This document shows positions 1 to 7,211 of a DNA stretch of 17,437 bases, piece by piece. Source of the DNA: UBA2942 sp045127535. Lineage in GTDB: Bacteria > Bacillota > Clostridia > Lachnospirales > Lachnospiraceae. The notes under the pieces were generated by a model that had not been told where the DNA came from, did not search any database, and saw only the letters and a list, made by a program, of their open reading frames with translations. A program made the position numbers and the translations under genes. The stretch lies in the NCBI GenBank assembly GCA_045127535.1, contig JBGVQN010000065.1, forward strand, positions 1 to 17,437, written 5' to 3'. The stretch's first letter is position 1. Each line of letters opens with the position of its first letter.

Positions 1-1290
1 TGGGTGACCACTATGAATACTGCTTTGAGCCAGAATCCGGATTTAAGCTTCCTGTTAAGCCTTGGTGACCAGGTCAACAATTATTCTGCAGGTTCCCAGC
101 TGGTAAGTGAATACAACGGATTTTTAGATGAAGCAGCAAACCTGACTTCCCTGCCTCTGGCAACCATCCTTGGAAACCACGACAATGGATTTACCACAGC
201 TTATACGGAGCATTATGCAATTCCAAATTTAAGCACCTACGGCTCCAGCAACGGAGATGTAACAGGTGATGAAGATTATTACTTTACTTACAACGGTGTA
301 TTGTTTATGGTATTGAACTCCAACAATTCCAGTGCTGCAGAGCACAGGGCATTTATGGAATCTGCTATCGCAGCCTGCCCAGATGCAACATGGAAAGTAG
401 TAGCATACCATCATTCTGTATACTCTGTAGCATCTCATGCAGTAGATGAAAGTATTCTGACTCTGAGAGAAAGACTGGCACCGATCTTTACTGAACTGGA
501 TGTAGACGTAGTACTCCAGGGTCATGACCATGTATATGTGAGAAGCTGGATGATGGGCGGTGAGTCTGGACAGACTGTATTAGATACAGATACCTCTGCA
601 GCGCCAGCAGAATACACCGATCCAGAGGGTGTTATGTACGTAACCTTAAACTCTGCTTCCGGCAGTAAGTATTATAACATCAAGAGTACCGTTTATGAGT
701 ATTCTGCAGTACAGAATCAGGAATATACCCAGAACTATTCTATCGTAAAGGTAGATGATGACAGCTTTACCATTACCACATACCGTACAGCAGATCAGTC
801 TGTAGTAGATACGGTAACCATTTATAAAACGGAAGTACATCAGCTGACAGAGACAGCAGAACAGGCTGCCACCTGTACAGAAGCAGGTAATCTTGCATAC
901 TGGACCTGTACTGACTGCGGCAAGCTGTTCTTAGATGAAGCAGGAACTGTGGAAACTACATTAGATGAAGTAACTGTTCCAGCTATGGGCCATACATGGG
1001 ATGAGGGTATCATCACCAAAGAGGCTACCACTGAGGAGGAAGGCGAAAAGACCTTTACCTGTACAGAGTGTGGAGAGACATACACTGAGACAGTAGAAAA
1101 GCTGACAGAGGAATCAACAGGAGAATCTGATGACAGTACATTAGATGATACAGATGGTTCCATTACAGAGGGAGATGCAGCTGAGACAGGTGATATAACC
1201 AATCTTTCCCTTTGGATGTTGCTTATGGTACTTTCTGCATGTACAATTGCAGCAGAGGTACTGTTTACAAAGAAAAAGACCAGAAGATAG
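1..1290 (+). CDS. Surface-anchored metallophosphoesterase, 5' end outside window
   Basis: Calcineurin-like (PF00149 type) phosphoesterase, purple-acid-phosphatase-like in style, missing its N-terminus. The frame is already open at base 1, and the first metal motif (DxH) is absent while the rest are present: GDQVN near base 64, GNHD at 172-183, a His pair (AYHHS) at 409-414 and GHDH at 520-531. I therefore treat it as partial rather than starting at the GTG at 4. After the catalytic domain come two Cys-pair modules (CTDCGK near base 910, CTECGE near 1060), a type of repeat common in clostridial surface proteins. These are followed by an acidic Ser/Asp/Glu-rich spacer. The tail has a TGD motif (1186-1194), one hydrophobic segment and KKKTRR, a wall or membrane anchor of the kind seen in Lachnospiraceae. 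It probably acts outside the cell on phosphoesters or nucleotides; the substrate cannot be read. A hairpin follows the stop codon. Confidence 0.85.
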   Translation, partial: WVTTMNTALSQNPDLSFLLSLGDQVNNYSAGSQLVSEYNGFLDEAANLTSLPLATILGNHDNGFTTAYTEHYAIPNLSTYGSSNGDVTGDEDYYFTYNGVLFMVLNSNNSSAAEHRAFMESAIAACPDATWKVVAYHHSVYSVASHAVDESILTLRERLAPIFTELDVDVVLQGHDHVYVRSWMMGGESGQTVLDTDTSAAPAEYTDPEGVMYVTLNSASGSKYYNIKSTVYEYSAVQNQEYTQNYSIVKVDDDSFTITTYRTADQSVVDTVTIYKTEVHQLTETAEQAATCTEAGNLAYWTCTDCGKLFLDEAGTVETTLDEVTVPAMGHTWDEGIITKEATTEEEGEKTFTCTECGETYTETVEKLTEESTGESDDSTLDDTDGSITEGDAAETGDITNLSLWMLLMVLSACTIAAEVLFTKKKTRR

Positions 1291-1343
1291 GTCCATGGTA
1301 ACCAATACACAGAATATTGACACATAATACGGATCCTTAGCAG

Positions 1344-1383
1344 GCAGGGCAGAAGCTGAACAATCAGGCTTCTGCCCTGCTTT
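1344..1383 (+). terminator. Hairpin terminator after the phosphoesterase
   Basis: A perfect 13-bp stem (1344-1356 pairing with 1368-1380) with an 11-nt loop starts 54 nt after the stop codon. Only a short T run (TTTGCTG) follows, so termination may be imperfect. No comparable T run exists on the other strand. Confidence 0.6.
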
Positions 1384-1466
1384 GCTGTATGTGAAAAGCA
1401 GAAAGCGGATATTGAATGCAGGTTCGCAATTGTCCAGAATGTATCATATGCTGCAGGGAGATGGAG

Positions 1467-1494
1467 TTGCAGAATTTCTCACAGAAGGTATAAT
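1467..1494 (+). promoter_or_regulatory. Sigma-A type promoter of the PLC-like gene
   Basis: TTGCAG (1467-1472), a 16-bp spacer and a perfect TATAAT (1489-1494). Transcription would start near 1501, leaving about 58 nt of leader before the ATG at 1559. The promoter lies inside the upstream in-frame extension of that ORF, which argues against the far upstream TTG start. Confidence 0.6.
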
Positions 1495-1558
1495 GAAAAC
1501 AGGGAAAGTGAGTACCATCAATGGAAGACAATTTATGTGTAAAAAGGAGCAAAGCATC

Positions 1559-2266
1559 ATGCCTGGATATGTAATGCATCTGGCAGAAGCCGGATTGATT
1601 TTGAACCAGTTGGAGAAAGAAAGAGGACAGGCTTACAGCCAAGATTGGCGCAATACTTTTTTTCTGGGGACGCTGCTGCCGGATACCAAAGTGGGACTGG
1701 AAAAATACCATACCCATTTCTGGAAGGAGGAAGATATCAAAAAGCTGCCAAGAGCTCCTCACCTCTCTTTGTTTTTGAAAGAATATGGGGCATGGCTGTC
1801 AGAACCTCTGATTCTGGGATATCTGGCACATCTGCATCTGGATAACCGGTATGTGAAGAAATACTGGCCATCCGTATTTCGGTTATGGGATGATGCAGGA
1901 GAGGAAACAGAAGATAATGAAGCTGTTACCGGGGTATGGATCACAGACCAGAAGCGTCTGGTGGAGAGAAGTGCGTTTTTCTCCAAAGAGTGGTTTTATG
2001 GAGATTACTCTGCCTTGAATGCCTATCTGATCAGGCGTTATCAGGTACAGATACCAATCTATACACAGGATATGGTTTTTCCAGTGTCTGTAAAACAGGT
2101 ACAGGAAAGGGATTTGACAGGGCTTCTTGACAAGCTGCAGAGGTATCTGCAGGAGGAAGATGGAGGACTGGAACCAAAACTGCGGGTGTTGGAAATTGCC
2201 GGACTGGAGCGGTTCTTAGAAGAGACAGCAAAGGAGTTTGTGGAGATGGGGTATGGCCGGGATTAG
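1559..2266 (+). CDS. Putative zinc-dependent phospholipase C-like hydrolase
   Basis: Cytoplasmic-looking protein of 235 aa with no signal peptide. The frame is open from a TTG at 1382. I choose the ATG at 1559 because AAGGAG lies 9 nt upstream (1544-1549), a promoter sits at 1467-1494, and the protein then opens with MPGYVMH. Putative metal ligands are spread as in zinc phospholipase C/S1-P1 nuclease-like folds: H7, D42 (LLPDT), H51 and H53 (HTHF), H68, and H91/H93/D95 (HLHLD). Small proteins of this style are often annotated as zinc-dependent phospholipase C family in Lachnospiraceae. The family call rests on this pattern only, and the catalytic activity and substrate are unproven. The gene is monocistronic, with its own promoter and a strong terminator. 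Confidence 0.7.
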   Translation: MPGYVMHLAEAGLILNQLEKERGQAYSQDWRNTFFLGTLLPDTKVGLEKYHTHFWKEEDIKKLPRAPHLSLFLKEYGAWLSEPLILGYLAHLHLDNRYVKKYWPSVFRLWDDAGEETEDNEAVTGVWITDQKRLVERSAFFSKEWFYGDYSALNAYLIRRYQVQIPIYTQDMVFPVSVKQVQERDLTGLLDKLQRYLQEEDGGLEPKLRVLEIAGLERFLEETAKEFVEMGYGRD

Positions 2267-2296
2267 TTATGGAAAATGATAAAATGTATGAATGGT

Positions 2297-2336
2297 GTGC
2301 CGCCAATTACCTGGAGTAGTTGGCGGCGCTTTTTTA
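2297..2336 (+). terminator. Rho-independent terminator
   Basis: GCCGCCAA (2299-2306) pairs perfectly with TTGGCGGC (2320-2327); the stem can extend by a G-U and a G-C pair. Six Ts follow (2330-2335). It ends the PLC-like gene and insulates the ABC operon. Confidence 0.9.
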
Positions 2337-2358
2337 TAATAAAAGCAAAAAAAAGTTA

Positions 2359-2387
2359 TTGAATTCTAATGGATGTAAATGTATACT
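2359..2387 (+). promoter_or_regulatory. Promoter of the cydDC-ygbA-ybaN operon
   Basis: TTGAAT (2359-2364), a 17-bp spacer and TATACT (2382-2387), close to the sigma-A consensus. The predicted start is near 2394, giving about 90 nt of leader before the first ATG at 2483. Confidence 0.7.
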
Positions 2388-2399
2388 AATTTAGGTTAA

Positions 2400-2448
2400 T
2401 TGCCAATATGAACAAAAGAAAAAGGGTTGCCAATGGATCCGGTAACCC
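2400..2448 (+). promoter_or_regulatory. Leader repeats and hairpin, candidate operator or RNA element
   Basis: The octamer TTGCCAAT occurs twice (2400-2407 and 2427-2434), just downstream of the predicted transcription start. The second copy is inside a dyad: GGGTTGCC (2424-2431) pairs with GGTAACCC (2441-2448) through one G-U wobble, with a 9-nt loop. There is no T run, so it is not a terminator. It could be a repressor site or a leader hairpin; the sequence alone does not decide. Confidence 0.4.
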
Positions 2449-2482
2449 GTATATCAACCATATATGAAACGGAGAAAATACT

Positions 2483-4222
2483 ATGATGATTCACAAACGT
2501 CTGATCGCAACGGTCAGTGAAAGTAAAAAATACATAGCCGGCAATGTGGCTCTGCAATGGATATCTCTTGCAGCCAACATTGCTATGATGGCCAGTATTA
2601 CAACTCTGTTGGCAAAGCTATTTGAAGGCACGATCGTGCAGACAGATTATGCTGCCACTATGCTGGTTGCACTGTCCGCGGTGCTGATCCGCTTTTTATG
2701 CACCACAGGTGCAAGCCGTATGAGTTATTTGTCCTCAAAAGCCGTAAAAAAAACCCTGCGTGAAATGATCTACCAAAAACTTTTGCGGCTTGGCACCTCA
2801 TACAATGAAACGGTCAAGACTTCTGAGGTGGTACAGGTAGCAGTAGAGGGAGTAGATCAGTTAGAAACCTATTTTGGTGCATACCTGCCCCAGTTTTTCT
2901 ATGCAATGGTGGCGCCTCTGACTCTTTTTGTTGTATTAAGCTTTGTTAACCTTCCAAGCGCAATTGTACTGCTCATTTGTGTTCCGATGATTCCGGCAGC
3001 TATTGCAGCAGTACAGAGATGGGCAAAAAAGCTCCTTGCAAAGTATTGGGGACAGTATACTGCCCTTGGAGATACTTTCCTGGAAAACCTCCAGGGTCTT
3101 ACGACTCTAAAGATTTATCAGGCAGATGATTTTAAGCAGAAGGAAATGAACGAAGAATCTGAAAAATTCCGCCGTATCACCATGAAGGTGCTGACCATGC
3201 AGCTGAACTCCATTACCATTATGGATCTGATTGCATATGGCGGGGCTGCTTTAGGGGTTATTATGGCGGTAACCCAGTACAGGGGAGGAAATGTTTCTCT
3301 TGGAGGATGCCTGTTAATCATTCTGCTGTCTGCAGACTTCTTTATTCCCATGCGTTTGCTTGGCTCCTTTTTCCATATTGCCATGAATGGTATGGCTGCC
3401 AGCGACAAGATTTTCAGGCTCCTTGACCTGCCGGAGACAGAGCAGAAGACAGAAGCAGTACCAGAGGACTGCACCATTGTCTGCACTGACCTGCACTTTT
3501 CTTATGAGTCAGAGCGGGAGATCCTCCATGGTGTAAATATGACCTTTCCCATGGGCAGCTTTACTTCCATTGTAGGGGAAAGCGGCTGTGGCAAGTCTAC
3601 CATTTCAGCCATCCTTATGGGCAGAAACAAAGGGTATACCGGTTCTGTAACCGTAGGCGGCAAAGAAATGACTGACCTTTCAGAAGCAAGTCTTATGGAG
3701 CATTTTACTTACATCAGCCATCAAAGCTATCTGTTTAAGGGAACAGTACGGGATAACCTGTTAATGGGCTGTCCGGCTGCCACTGATGAGCAGCTTTGGG
3801 AAGTCCTGGAACGGGTGAATCTTGCAGCCTTTGTAAAGAGTGAACAGGGACTGGATACCCCTCTGGCAGAGAAGGCATCCAACCTGTCAGGGGGACAGTG
3901 TCAGCGTCTGGCGCTGGCAAGAGCCCTGCTCCATGACAGCCCGGTGTATATTTTTGATGAAGCCACCTCCAACATTGATGTGGAAAGTGAAAATGATATT
4001 ATGGCGGAGATCCATGCACTGGCAAAGTATAAAACAGTGATCCTGATTTCCCACCGCCTGGCCAATGTGACCGGCGCAGATCAGATCTATGTCATGGAGC
4101 AGGGAACGATTGTGGAGCAGGGAACCCACACACAGCTGCTTGACAGCAAGGGTACCTATGCAACACTTTGGAATGCACAGCAGTCTTTGGAAAATTACGG
4201 AAAGGAGGATGGATGGGTATGA
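2483..4222 (+). CDS. cydD: ABC exporter half-transporter, CydD-like (membrane domain fused to ATPase)
   Basis: A 579-aa half-transporter with an N-terminal type-1 exporter membrane domain (about residues 1-310) and a C-terminal ATPase. Visible motifs are Walker A GESGCGKS (365-372), signature LSGGQ (468-472), Walker B VYIFDE (488-493) and the switch His H524. The segment ending the membrane domain (SADFFIPMRLLGSFFH) matches the pattern typical of CydD. In characterised bacteria CydDC exports glutathione/cysteine or handles heme and is needed to assemble cytochrome bd. No cydAB genes are in this window, so the substrate is open. Start ATG at 2483 has GGAG 8 nt upstream; a second ATG follows immediately at 2486. 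It overlaps the next gene by 4 nt (ATGA), consistent with a heterodimer made by coupled translation. Confidence 0.85.
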   Translation: MMIHKRLIATVSESKKYIAGNVALQWISLAANIAMMASITTLLAKLFEGTIVQTDYAATMLVALSAVLIRFLCTTGASRMSYLSSKAVKKTLREMIYQKLLRLGTSYNETVKTSEVVQVAVEGVDQLETYFGAYLPQFFYAMVAPLTLFVVLSFVNLPSAIVLLICVPMIPAAIAAVQRWAKKLLAKYWGQYTALGDTFLENLQGLTTLKIYQADDFKQKEMNEESEKFRRITMKVLTMQLNSITIMDLIAYGGAALGVIMAVTQYRGGNVSLGGCLLIILLSADFFIPMRLLGSFFHIAMNGMAASDKIFRLLDLPETEQKTEAVPEDCTIVCTDLHFSYESEREILHGVNMTFPMGSFTSIVGESGCGKSTISAILMGRNKGYTGSVTVGGKEMTDLSEASLMEHFTYISHQSYLFKGTVRDNLLMGCPAATDEQLWEVLERVNLAAFVKSEQGLDTPLAEKASNLSGGQCQRLALARALLHDSPVYIFDEATSNIDVESENDIMAEIHALAKYKTVILISHRLANVTGADQIYVMEQGTIVEQGTHTQLLDSKGTYATLWNAQQSLENYGKEDGWV

Positions 4223-5877
4223 AAAAAAGAAGCGGATCTCAAGTCATGCTGCAGCTGGTGGGTCTGGTGAAGCCTCTGGCAGGATTTATGGTACTGGCCA
4301 TTGCAATGGGGCTCATTGGACATCTTTGCGCCACTTTTATTACTGTATTTGGAGGATATGCAGTGGCAGAGCTGTTGGGACTGGATACTCCTTTTACGAT
4401 CACAGTTCTGTTTGTGTCTGTGTGCGTATTTGCCCTGGTTCGGGGGATACTGCGGTATGCAGAGCAGGCATGCAATCATTTTATTGCCTTTAAGCTGTTG
4501 GCGCTGATTCGGGATAAAGTGTTCAGAGCGTTACGGAAGCTGTGTCCTGCCAAATTAGAGGGCAAGGATAAGGGCGATCTGATCTCTGTGATCACCTCAG
4601 ACATTGAGCTGCTGGAAGTGTTTTATGCACATACCATTTCTCCTGTTGTCATTGCAGTTTTATTTTCAGCAGTGCTGTGTACGTTTATTGGCAGCTTTCA
4701 CTGGATATTGGGGATCGTTGCCCTTGGCGCATATATCACCGTGGGCATGGTGATTCCTGTGATGACTTCAAAATACAGCGGAGATGACGGCATCCGGTTC
4801 CGTACAAAATCCGGTAGTCTGTCCGGTTTTGTGTTAGACAGCCTGCGTGGACTTTCTGAAACCCTGCAATACGGTCAGGGACAGGTAAGACTGGCACAGA
4901 TGAATGCACAGACAGATGATCTGTCCAGGGAAGAAAGAAACATGAAGCGTACTGCAGGCCGCAATCAGGCAGTGACCAATACCGTGATCTTACTGTTTGA
5001 CTTGGGGATGCTGTTTGCAGCAGCTGTGCTGTACCAGCAGGGGCAGGTAGATTTTACAGGAGTCCTGATCCCAGCCATCGCTCTCATGAGTTCCTTTGGC
5101 CCTTGTGTGGCGCTGGCCAATTTGGGCAGCACCCTGCAAAATACCTTTGCTGCAGGCAACCGTGTGCTGGATATTTTGGAAGAAACTCCGGCAGTAGAGG
5201 AAATCACAGGCAAGGAGGACATTGCCTTTGAGGGGGCATCAGCGGAGCATGTGACCTTTGGGTATGGCAATGAAACCATCCTGCAGGATATATCAGTGGA
5301 GATTCCAAAGGGAGCAGTTATTGGTATTACAGGCAGAAGCGGAAGCGGCAAGTCTACCCTGTTAAAACTGTTTATGCGTTTCTGGAATGTACAGAAGGGC
5401 AGTGTAAAGCTGTCCGGCACAGAGGTAGGTGAGATCAACACCTCAAATCTGCGTGACATGGAAAGCTTTGTCACTCAGGAGACCCATCTGTTCCACGACA
5501 GCATCCGCAACAACCTGCGGATCGCCAATCTGGATGCTACAGATGCCCAGATCCAGGAGGCCTGCAAAAAGGCTTCTGTCCATGGGTTTATTATGAGTCT
5601 GCCCCAGGGGTATGATACCCCGGTTGGGGAGCTTGGAGATACCCTTTCCGGTGGAGAAAGACAGCGTCTCGGACTTGCAAGGGCATTTCTCCATAATGCA
5701 CCCCTGCTGTTGCTGGATGAGCCAACCAGCAACCTGGACAGCCTCAATGAAGCGGTGATCTTAAAATCCCTGAAAGAGGAGCGGGAAAACAAGACGGTTG
5801 TACTGGTTTCCCACCGCCAGTCTACCATGCGGATCGTAGATCAGGTATACTCCGTGGAGCATGGGCGGATGAGCTGA
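4219..5877 (+). CDS. cydC: ABC exporter half-transporter, CydC-like (membrane domain fused to ATPase)
   Basis: A 552-aa partner of the preceding half-transporter. The membrane domain carries CydC-like wording (GDLISVITSDIELLE, then FYAHTISPVVIAVL). The ATPase shows Walker A GRSGSGKS (372-379), signature LSGGE (476-480), Walker B LLLLDE (496-501) and H532. The frame is open back to 4168, but translation most likely begins at the ATG at 4219, which overlaps the upstream stop in ATGA form, with AAAGGAGG at 4201-4208. The in-frame ATG at 4213 is only 4 nt from that site and less likely. The last bases of the gene (from 5865) are part of a 38-bp imperfect repeat copied again at 5929. Family placement is good; the transported molecule is unknown. 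Confidence 0.85.
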   Translation: MKKRSGSQVMLQLVGLVKPLAGFMVLAIAMGLIGHLCATFITVFGGYAVAELLGLDTPFTITVLFVSVCVFALVRGILRYAEQACNHFIAFKLLALIRDKVFRALRKLCPAKLEGKDKGDLISVITSDIELLEVFYAHTISPVVIAVLFSAVLCTFIGSFHWILGIVALGAYITVGMVIPVMTSKYSGDDGIRFRTKSGSLSGFVLDSLRGLSETLQYGQGQVRLAQMNAQTDDLSREERNMKRTAGRNQAVTNTVILLFDLGMLFAAAVLYQQGQVDFTGVLIPAIALMSSFGPCVALANLGSTLQNTFAAGNRVLDILEETPAVEEITGKEDIAFEGASAEHVTFGYGNETILQDISVEIPKGAVIGITGRSGSGKSTLLKLFMRFWNVQKGSVKLSGTEVGEINTSNLRDMESFVTQETHLFHDSIRNNLRIANLDATDAQIQEACKKASVHGFIMSLPQGYDTPVGELGDTLSGGERQRLGLARAFLHNAPLLLLDEPTSNLDSLNEAVILKSLKEERENKTVVLVSHRQSTMRIVDQVYSVEHGRMS

Positions 5878-5966
5878 TGACAGGAGAAAACGGCGGAATG
5901 TGCAGGATAAAAAAAGAACAGGATCACAGCGGATGAGCCAATGGCAGGAAAAATTGTCGGAATGTG
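5865..5966 (+). repeat. Imperfect 38-bp direct repeat, two copies 64 bp apart
   Basis: Copy 1 is 5865-5902 and copy 2 is 5929-5966, with 31 of 38 positions identical. Both begin GCGGATGAGC and end CGGAATGTG. Copy 1 covers the stop codon of the CydC-like gene, so the pair may be a local duplication of the gene's 3' end. A 7-bp hairpin (5983-5989 with 5993-5999) follows in the same gap, without a T run. Confidence 0.6.
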
Positions 5967-6043
5967 TGAATGCAAGGCAGGATGCTGCTGAAAGCAGCAA
6001 CTGGAAAATGCAGAGAACCAAATAAAAGGCAAAGGATACAGCT

Positions 6044-6400
6044 ATGAAGTGGAATTGGATGAAAAAAGACACTGTTACAAAGCGTGAACAGGAAAAGAAA
6101 ATGGTATCTCAGATGATTGCCCTGTATTGCAGGAAGCAGCATGGAGAAAAGTCAGGACTTTGTACAGCCTGCGCAGAGCTGGATGCATATGCAAGACAGC
6201 GCAGTGATAAGTGTCCCTTTATGGAGACCAAAACATTTTGCTCCAATTGCAAGGTACATTGCTATAAGCCTGTTATGCGGGAGCAGATTCGCCAGGTCAT
6301 GAGGTTTTCCGGGCCAAGGATGCTGCTGTATCATCCCATCACAGCAGTCCGCCATGTCATAGAGACCCAAAAAGAAAAGAAAGGATTGGAGATGAATTAA
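6044..6400 (+). CDS. YgbA-type nitrous-oxide-stimulated promoter family protein
   Basis: Small basic, cysteine-rich protein of 118 aa. Seven Cys are visible: C29, C40, C43, C57, C66, C69 and C73, arranged as YCRKQH, LCTACAEL, CPF and FCSNCKVHCYKP. This matches the PF11756 family (E. coli YgbA), whose E. coli member is under NsrR control and linked to nitrosative stress. The Cys pattern suggests bound metal or an Fe-S cluster, which is inference. Start ATG at 6044 has AAAGGA 7 nt upstream; an alternative in-frame ATG is at 6059. Its stop overlaps the next start by one base (TAATG). Its place after cydDC-like genes supports a redox or NO-related role for the operon. Confidence 0.85.
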   Translation: MKWNWMKKDTVTKREQEKKMVSQMIALYCRKQHGEKSGLCTACAELDAYARQRSDKCPFMETKTFCSNCKVHCYKPVMREQIRQVMRFSGPRMLLYHPITAVRHVIETQKEKKGLEMN

Positions 6401-6789
6401 TGAATGTAAAAAAAATCGTATATATTGTAACCGGCTGTATTGGTGTAGGATTAGGGGCGGTAGGAGCAGTGCTTCCTTTGCTTCCCGCATTTCCTTTTTT
6501 GCTGCTTGCAGCATATTGCTTTGCCAGAAGCTCACAGAGGCTCCACAACTGGTTTATCAATACAAAGCTGTATAAGAATAACCTGGAGTCCTATGTGAAA
6601 GGACAGGGGATGACCTGGAGGACCAAGATACGGATCATGATTATGGTGACTTTGCTGATGTCTGTCGGATTTATCATGATGCGGAATGTGCCTGTGGGAC
6701 GGATTGTGCTTGCCTGTGTGTGGGTGTTCCATATCCTGTATTTTACTTTTGGTGTAAAGACTTTGAAGGTAGAAGTGCAGGAGATATGA
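6400..6789 (+). CDS. YbaN/DUF454 family inner-membrane protein
   Basis: A 129-aa integral membrane protein. The long hydrophobic N-terminal region (about residues 6-42, glycine-rich then LPLLPAFPFLLLAAYCFARSS) is the hallmark of the YbaN/DUF454 family (PF04304). A polar section with LHNWF follows, then two further membrane segments near 77-93 and 98-117. The family has no firm biochemical function. GGAG at 6388-6391 lies 8 nt before the start, and the start shares its first A with the previous stop, so translation is coupled. The association with YgbA and CydDC homologues is the best functional clue. Confidence 0.85.
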   Translation: MNVKKIVYIVTGCIGVGLGAVGAVLPLLPAFPFLLLAAYCFARSSQRLHNWFINTKLYKNNLESYVKGQGMTWRTKIRIMIMVTLLMSVGFIMMRNVPVGRIVLACVWVFHILYFTFGVKTLKVEVQEI

Positions 6790-6896
6790 TGGCAGTATGC
6801 CCCGAAGCTTGTTGGCAGGCGCTGTGGTCGGGGGTGATCGGTATGATCCGGGGTATTTATCAGAGCAGATCAGTATTACAAAATATAATCCAATGA
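6789..6896 (+). CDS. Possible coupled 35-codon small ORF at operon end
   Basis: The ATG at 6789 overlaps the ybaN-like stop (TGATG) and has AGGAG at 6779-6783, 5 nt upstream. It would encode 35 residues starting MAVCPEACWQALW, two Cys and three Trp/Tyr in a mostly apolar stretch, ending at a TGA at 6896. A terminator follows 37 nt later, so the ORF is inside the transcript. I do not recognise the peptide; it may be chance. Confidence 0.25.
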   Translation: MAVCPEACWQALWSGVIGMIRGIYQSRSVLQNIIQ

Positions 6897-6932
6897 TAGA
6901 AGATGCTTTATATCTGTGAAAATATGTAATAG

Positions 6933-6980
6933 AAGGGCAAGGCTCTATGACGAAAAGGTGGTCATGGGGGCTTGCCTTTT
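6933..6980 (+). terminator. Operon terminator
   Basis: Long stem: 6933-6951 pairs with 6961-6979 through mostly Watson-Crick and some G-U pairs, with a 9-nt loop, ending CTTGCCTTTT. It closes the cydDC-ygbA-ybaN operon. Confidence 0.7.
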
Positions 6981-7084
6981 GTGATGGTACTGGGTCATTT
7001 GCAAATAGGTAGATGGTTTAGGAAAATTGGATTTTATATGCTGGTTGATGGAGATAAATCATTCAAAATATTAAACTGGCTGGA
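6981..7084. other. Intergenic stretch with no recognisable gene
   Basis: Part of the 412-nt gap between the ybaN-like gene and the YgiT-type gene. The rest of the gap holds the small ORF candidate, the terminator, and the promoter and palindrome region. This AT-rich piece shows no convincing ORF or structure. Confidence 0.5.
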
Positions 7085-7117
7085 TTGACAAAAGCTTAGA
7101 ATTTATTGCACTATATA
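7085..7117 (+). promoter_or_regulatory. Possible promoter of the YgiT-type gene
   Basis: A perfect TTGACA (7085-7090) precedes two imperfect -10 candidates: CACTAT (7109-7114, 18-bp spacer) and TATATA (7112-7117, 21-bp spacer). The -35 is clear and the -10 is not. Confidence 0.4.
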
Positions 7118-7118
7118 A

Positions 7119-7132
7119 GTATCAATTGATAC
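7119..7132. promoter_or_regulatory. Perfect 14-bp palindrome, candidate operator
   Basis: GTATCAATTGATAC is a perfect palindrome placed right after the -10 candidates and before the ribosome site AAGGAGG (7138-7144). This is the position of an autoregulatory operator, as is usual for MqsA/YgiT-type genes. The binding protein is unknown, because the encoded gene lacks its DNA-binding domain. Confidence 0.45.
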
Positions 7133-7151
7133 CTGTTAAGGAGGTATAATT

Positions 7152-7211
7152 TTGGCTGTGGCGGCAAAAGAGAGAATTGAAAGTGATGTAGAGGTGTTTT
7201 TATGGAAATGA
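7152..7211 (+). CDS. Possible 19-codon leader ORF (TTG start)
   Basis: The strongest ribosome site here, AAGGAGG (7138-7144), sits 7 nt before a TTG at 7152, not before the ATG at 7202. Read from that TTG, the product would be MAVAAKERIESDVEVFLWK, ending at a TGA that overlaps the start of the next gene. It could be a coupling leader peptide or the remnant of an upstream gene. No homology is recognised. Confidence 0.3.
   Translation: MAVAAKERIESDVEVFLWK

Noticed and set aside
4..1290. Complete phosphoesterase gene starting at the GTG at 4
   Set aside because: The first metal-binding motif of the family and any signal peptide would be missing, and the frame is open to the window edge.
840..1325. 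161-codon minus-strand ORF rich in Ser and Val
   Set aside because: It is the complement of the low-complexity Thr/Glu-rich tail of the phosphoesterase.
1382..1558. 59-codon upstream extension of the PLC-like gene from a TTG
   Set aside because: No ribosome site there, a TTGCAG-16-TATAAT promoter lies inside it, and the ATG at 1559 has AAGGAG at 9 nt and begins the conserved-looking MPGYVMH.
4089..4493. 134-codon + strand ORF overlapping the two ABC genes
   Set aside because: Out of frame with both well-supported ABC proteins, and its product has no recognisable domain.
7145..7150. TATAAT as a -10 box for the YgiT-type gene
   Set aside because: No acceptable -35 at 16-18 bp (the nearest, TTGATA, is 13 bp away), and it overlaps the spacer after the AAGGAGG ribosome site.
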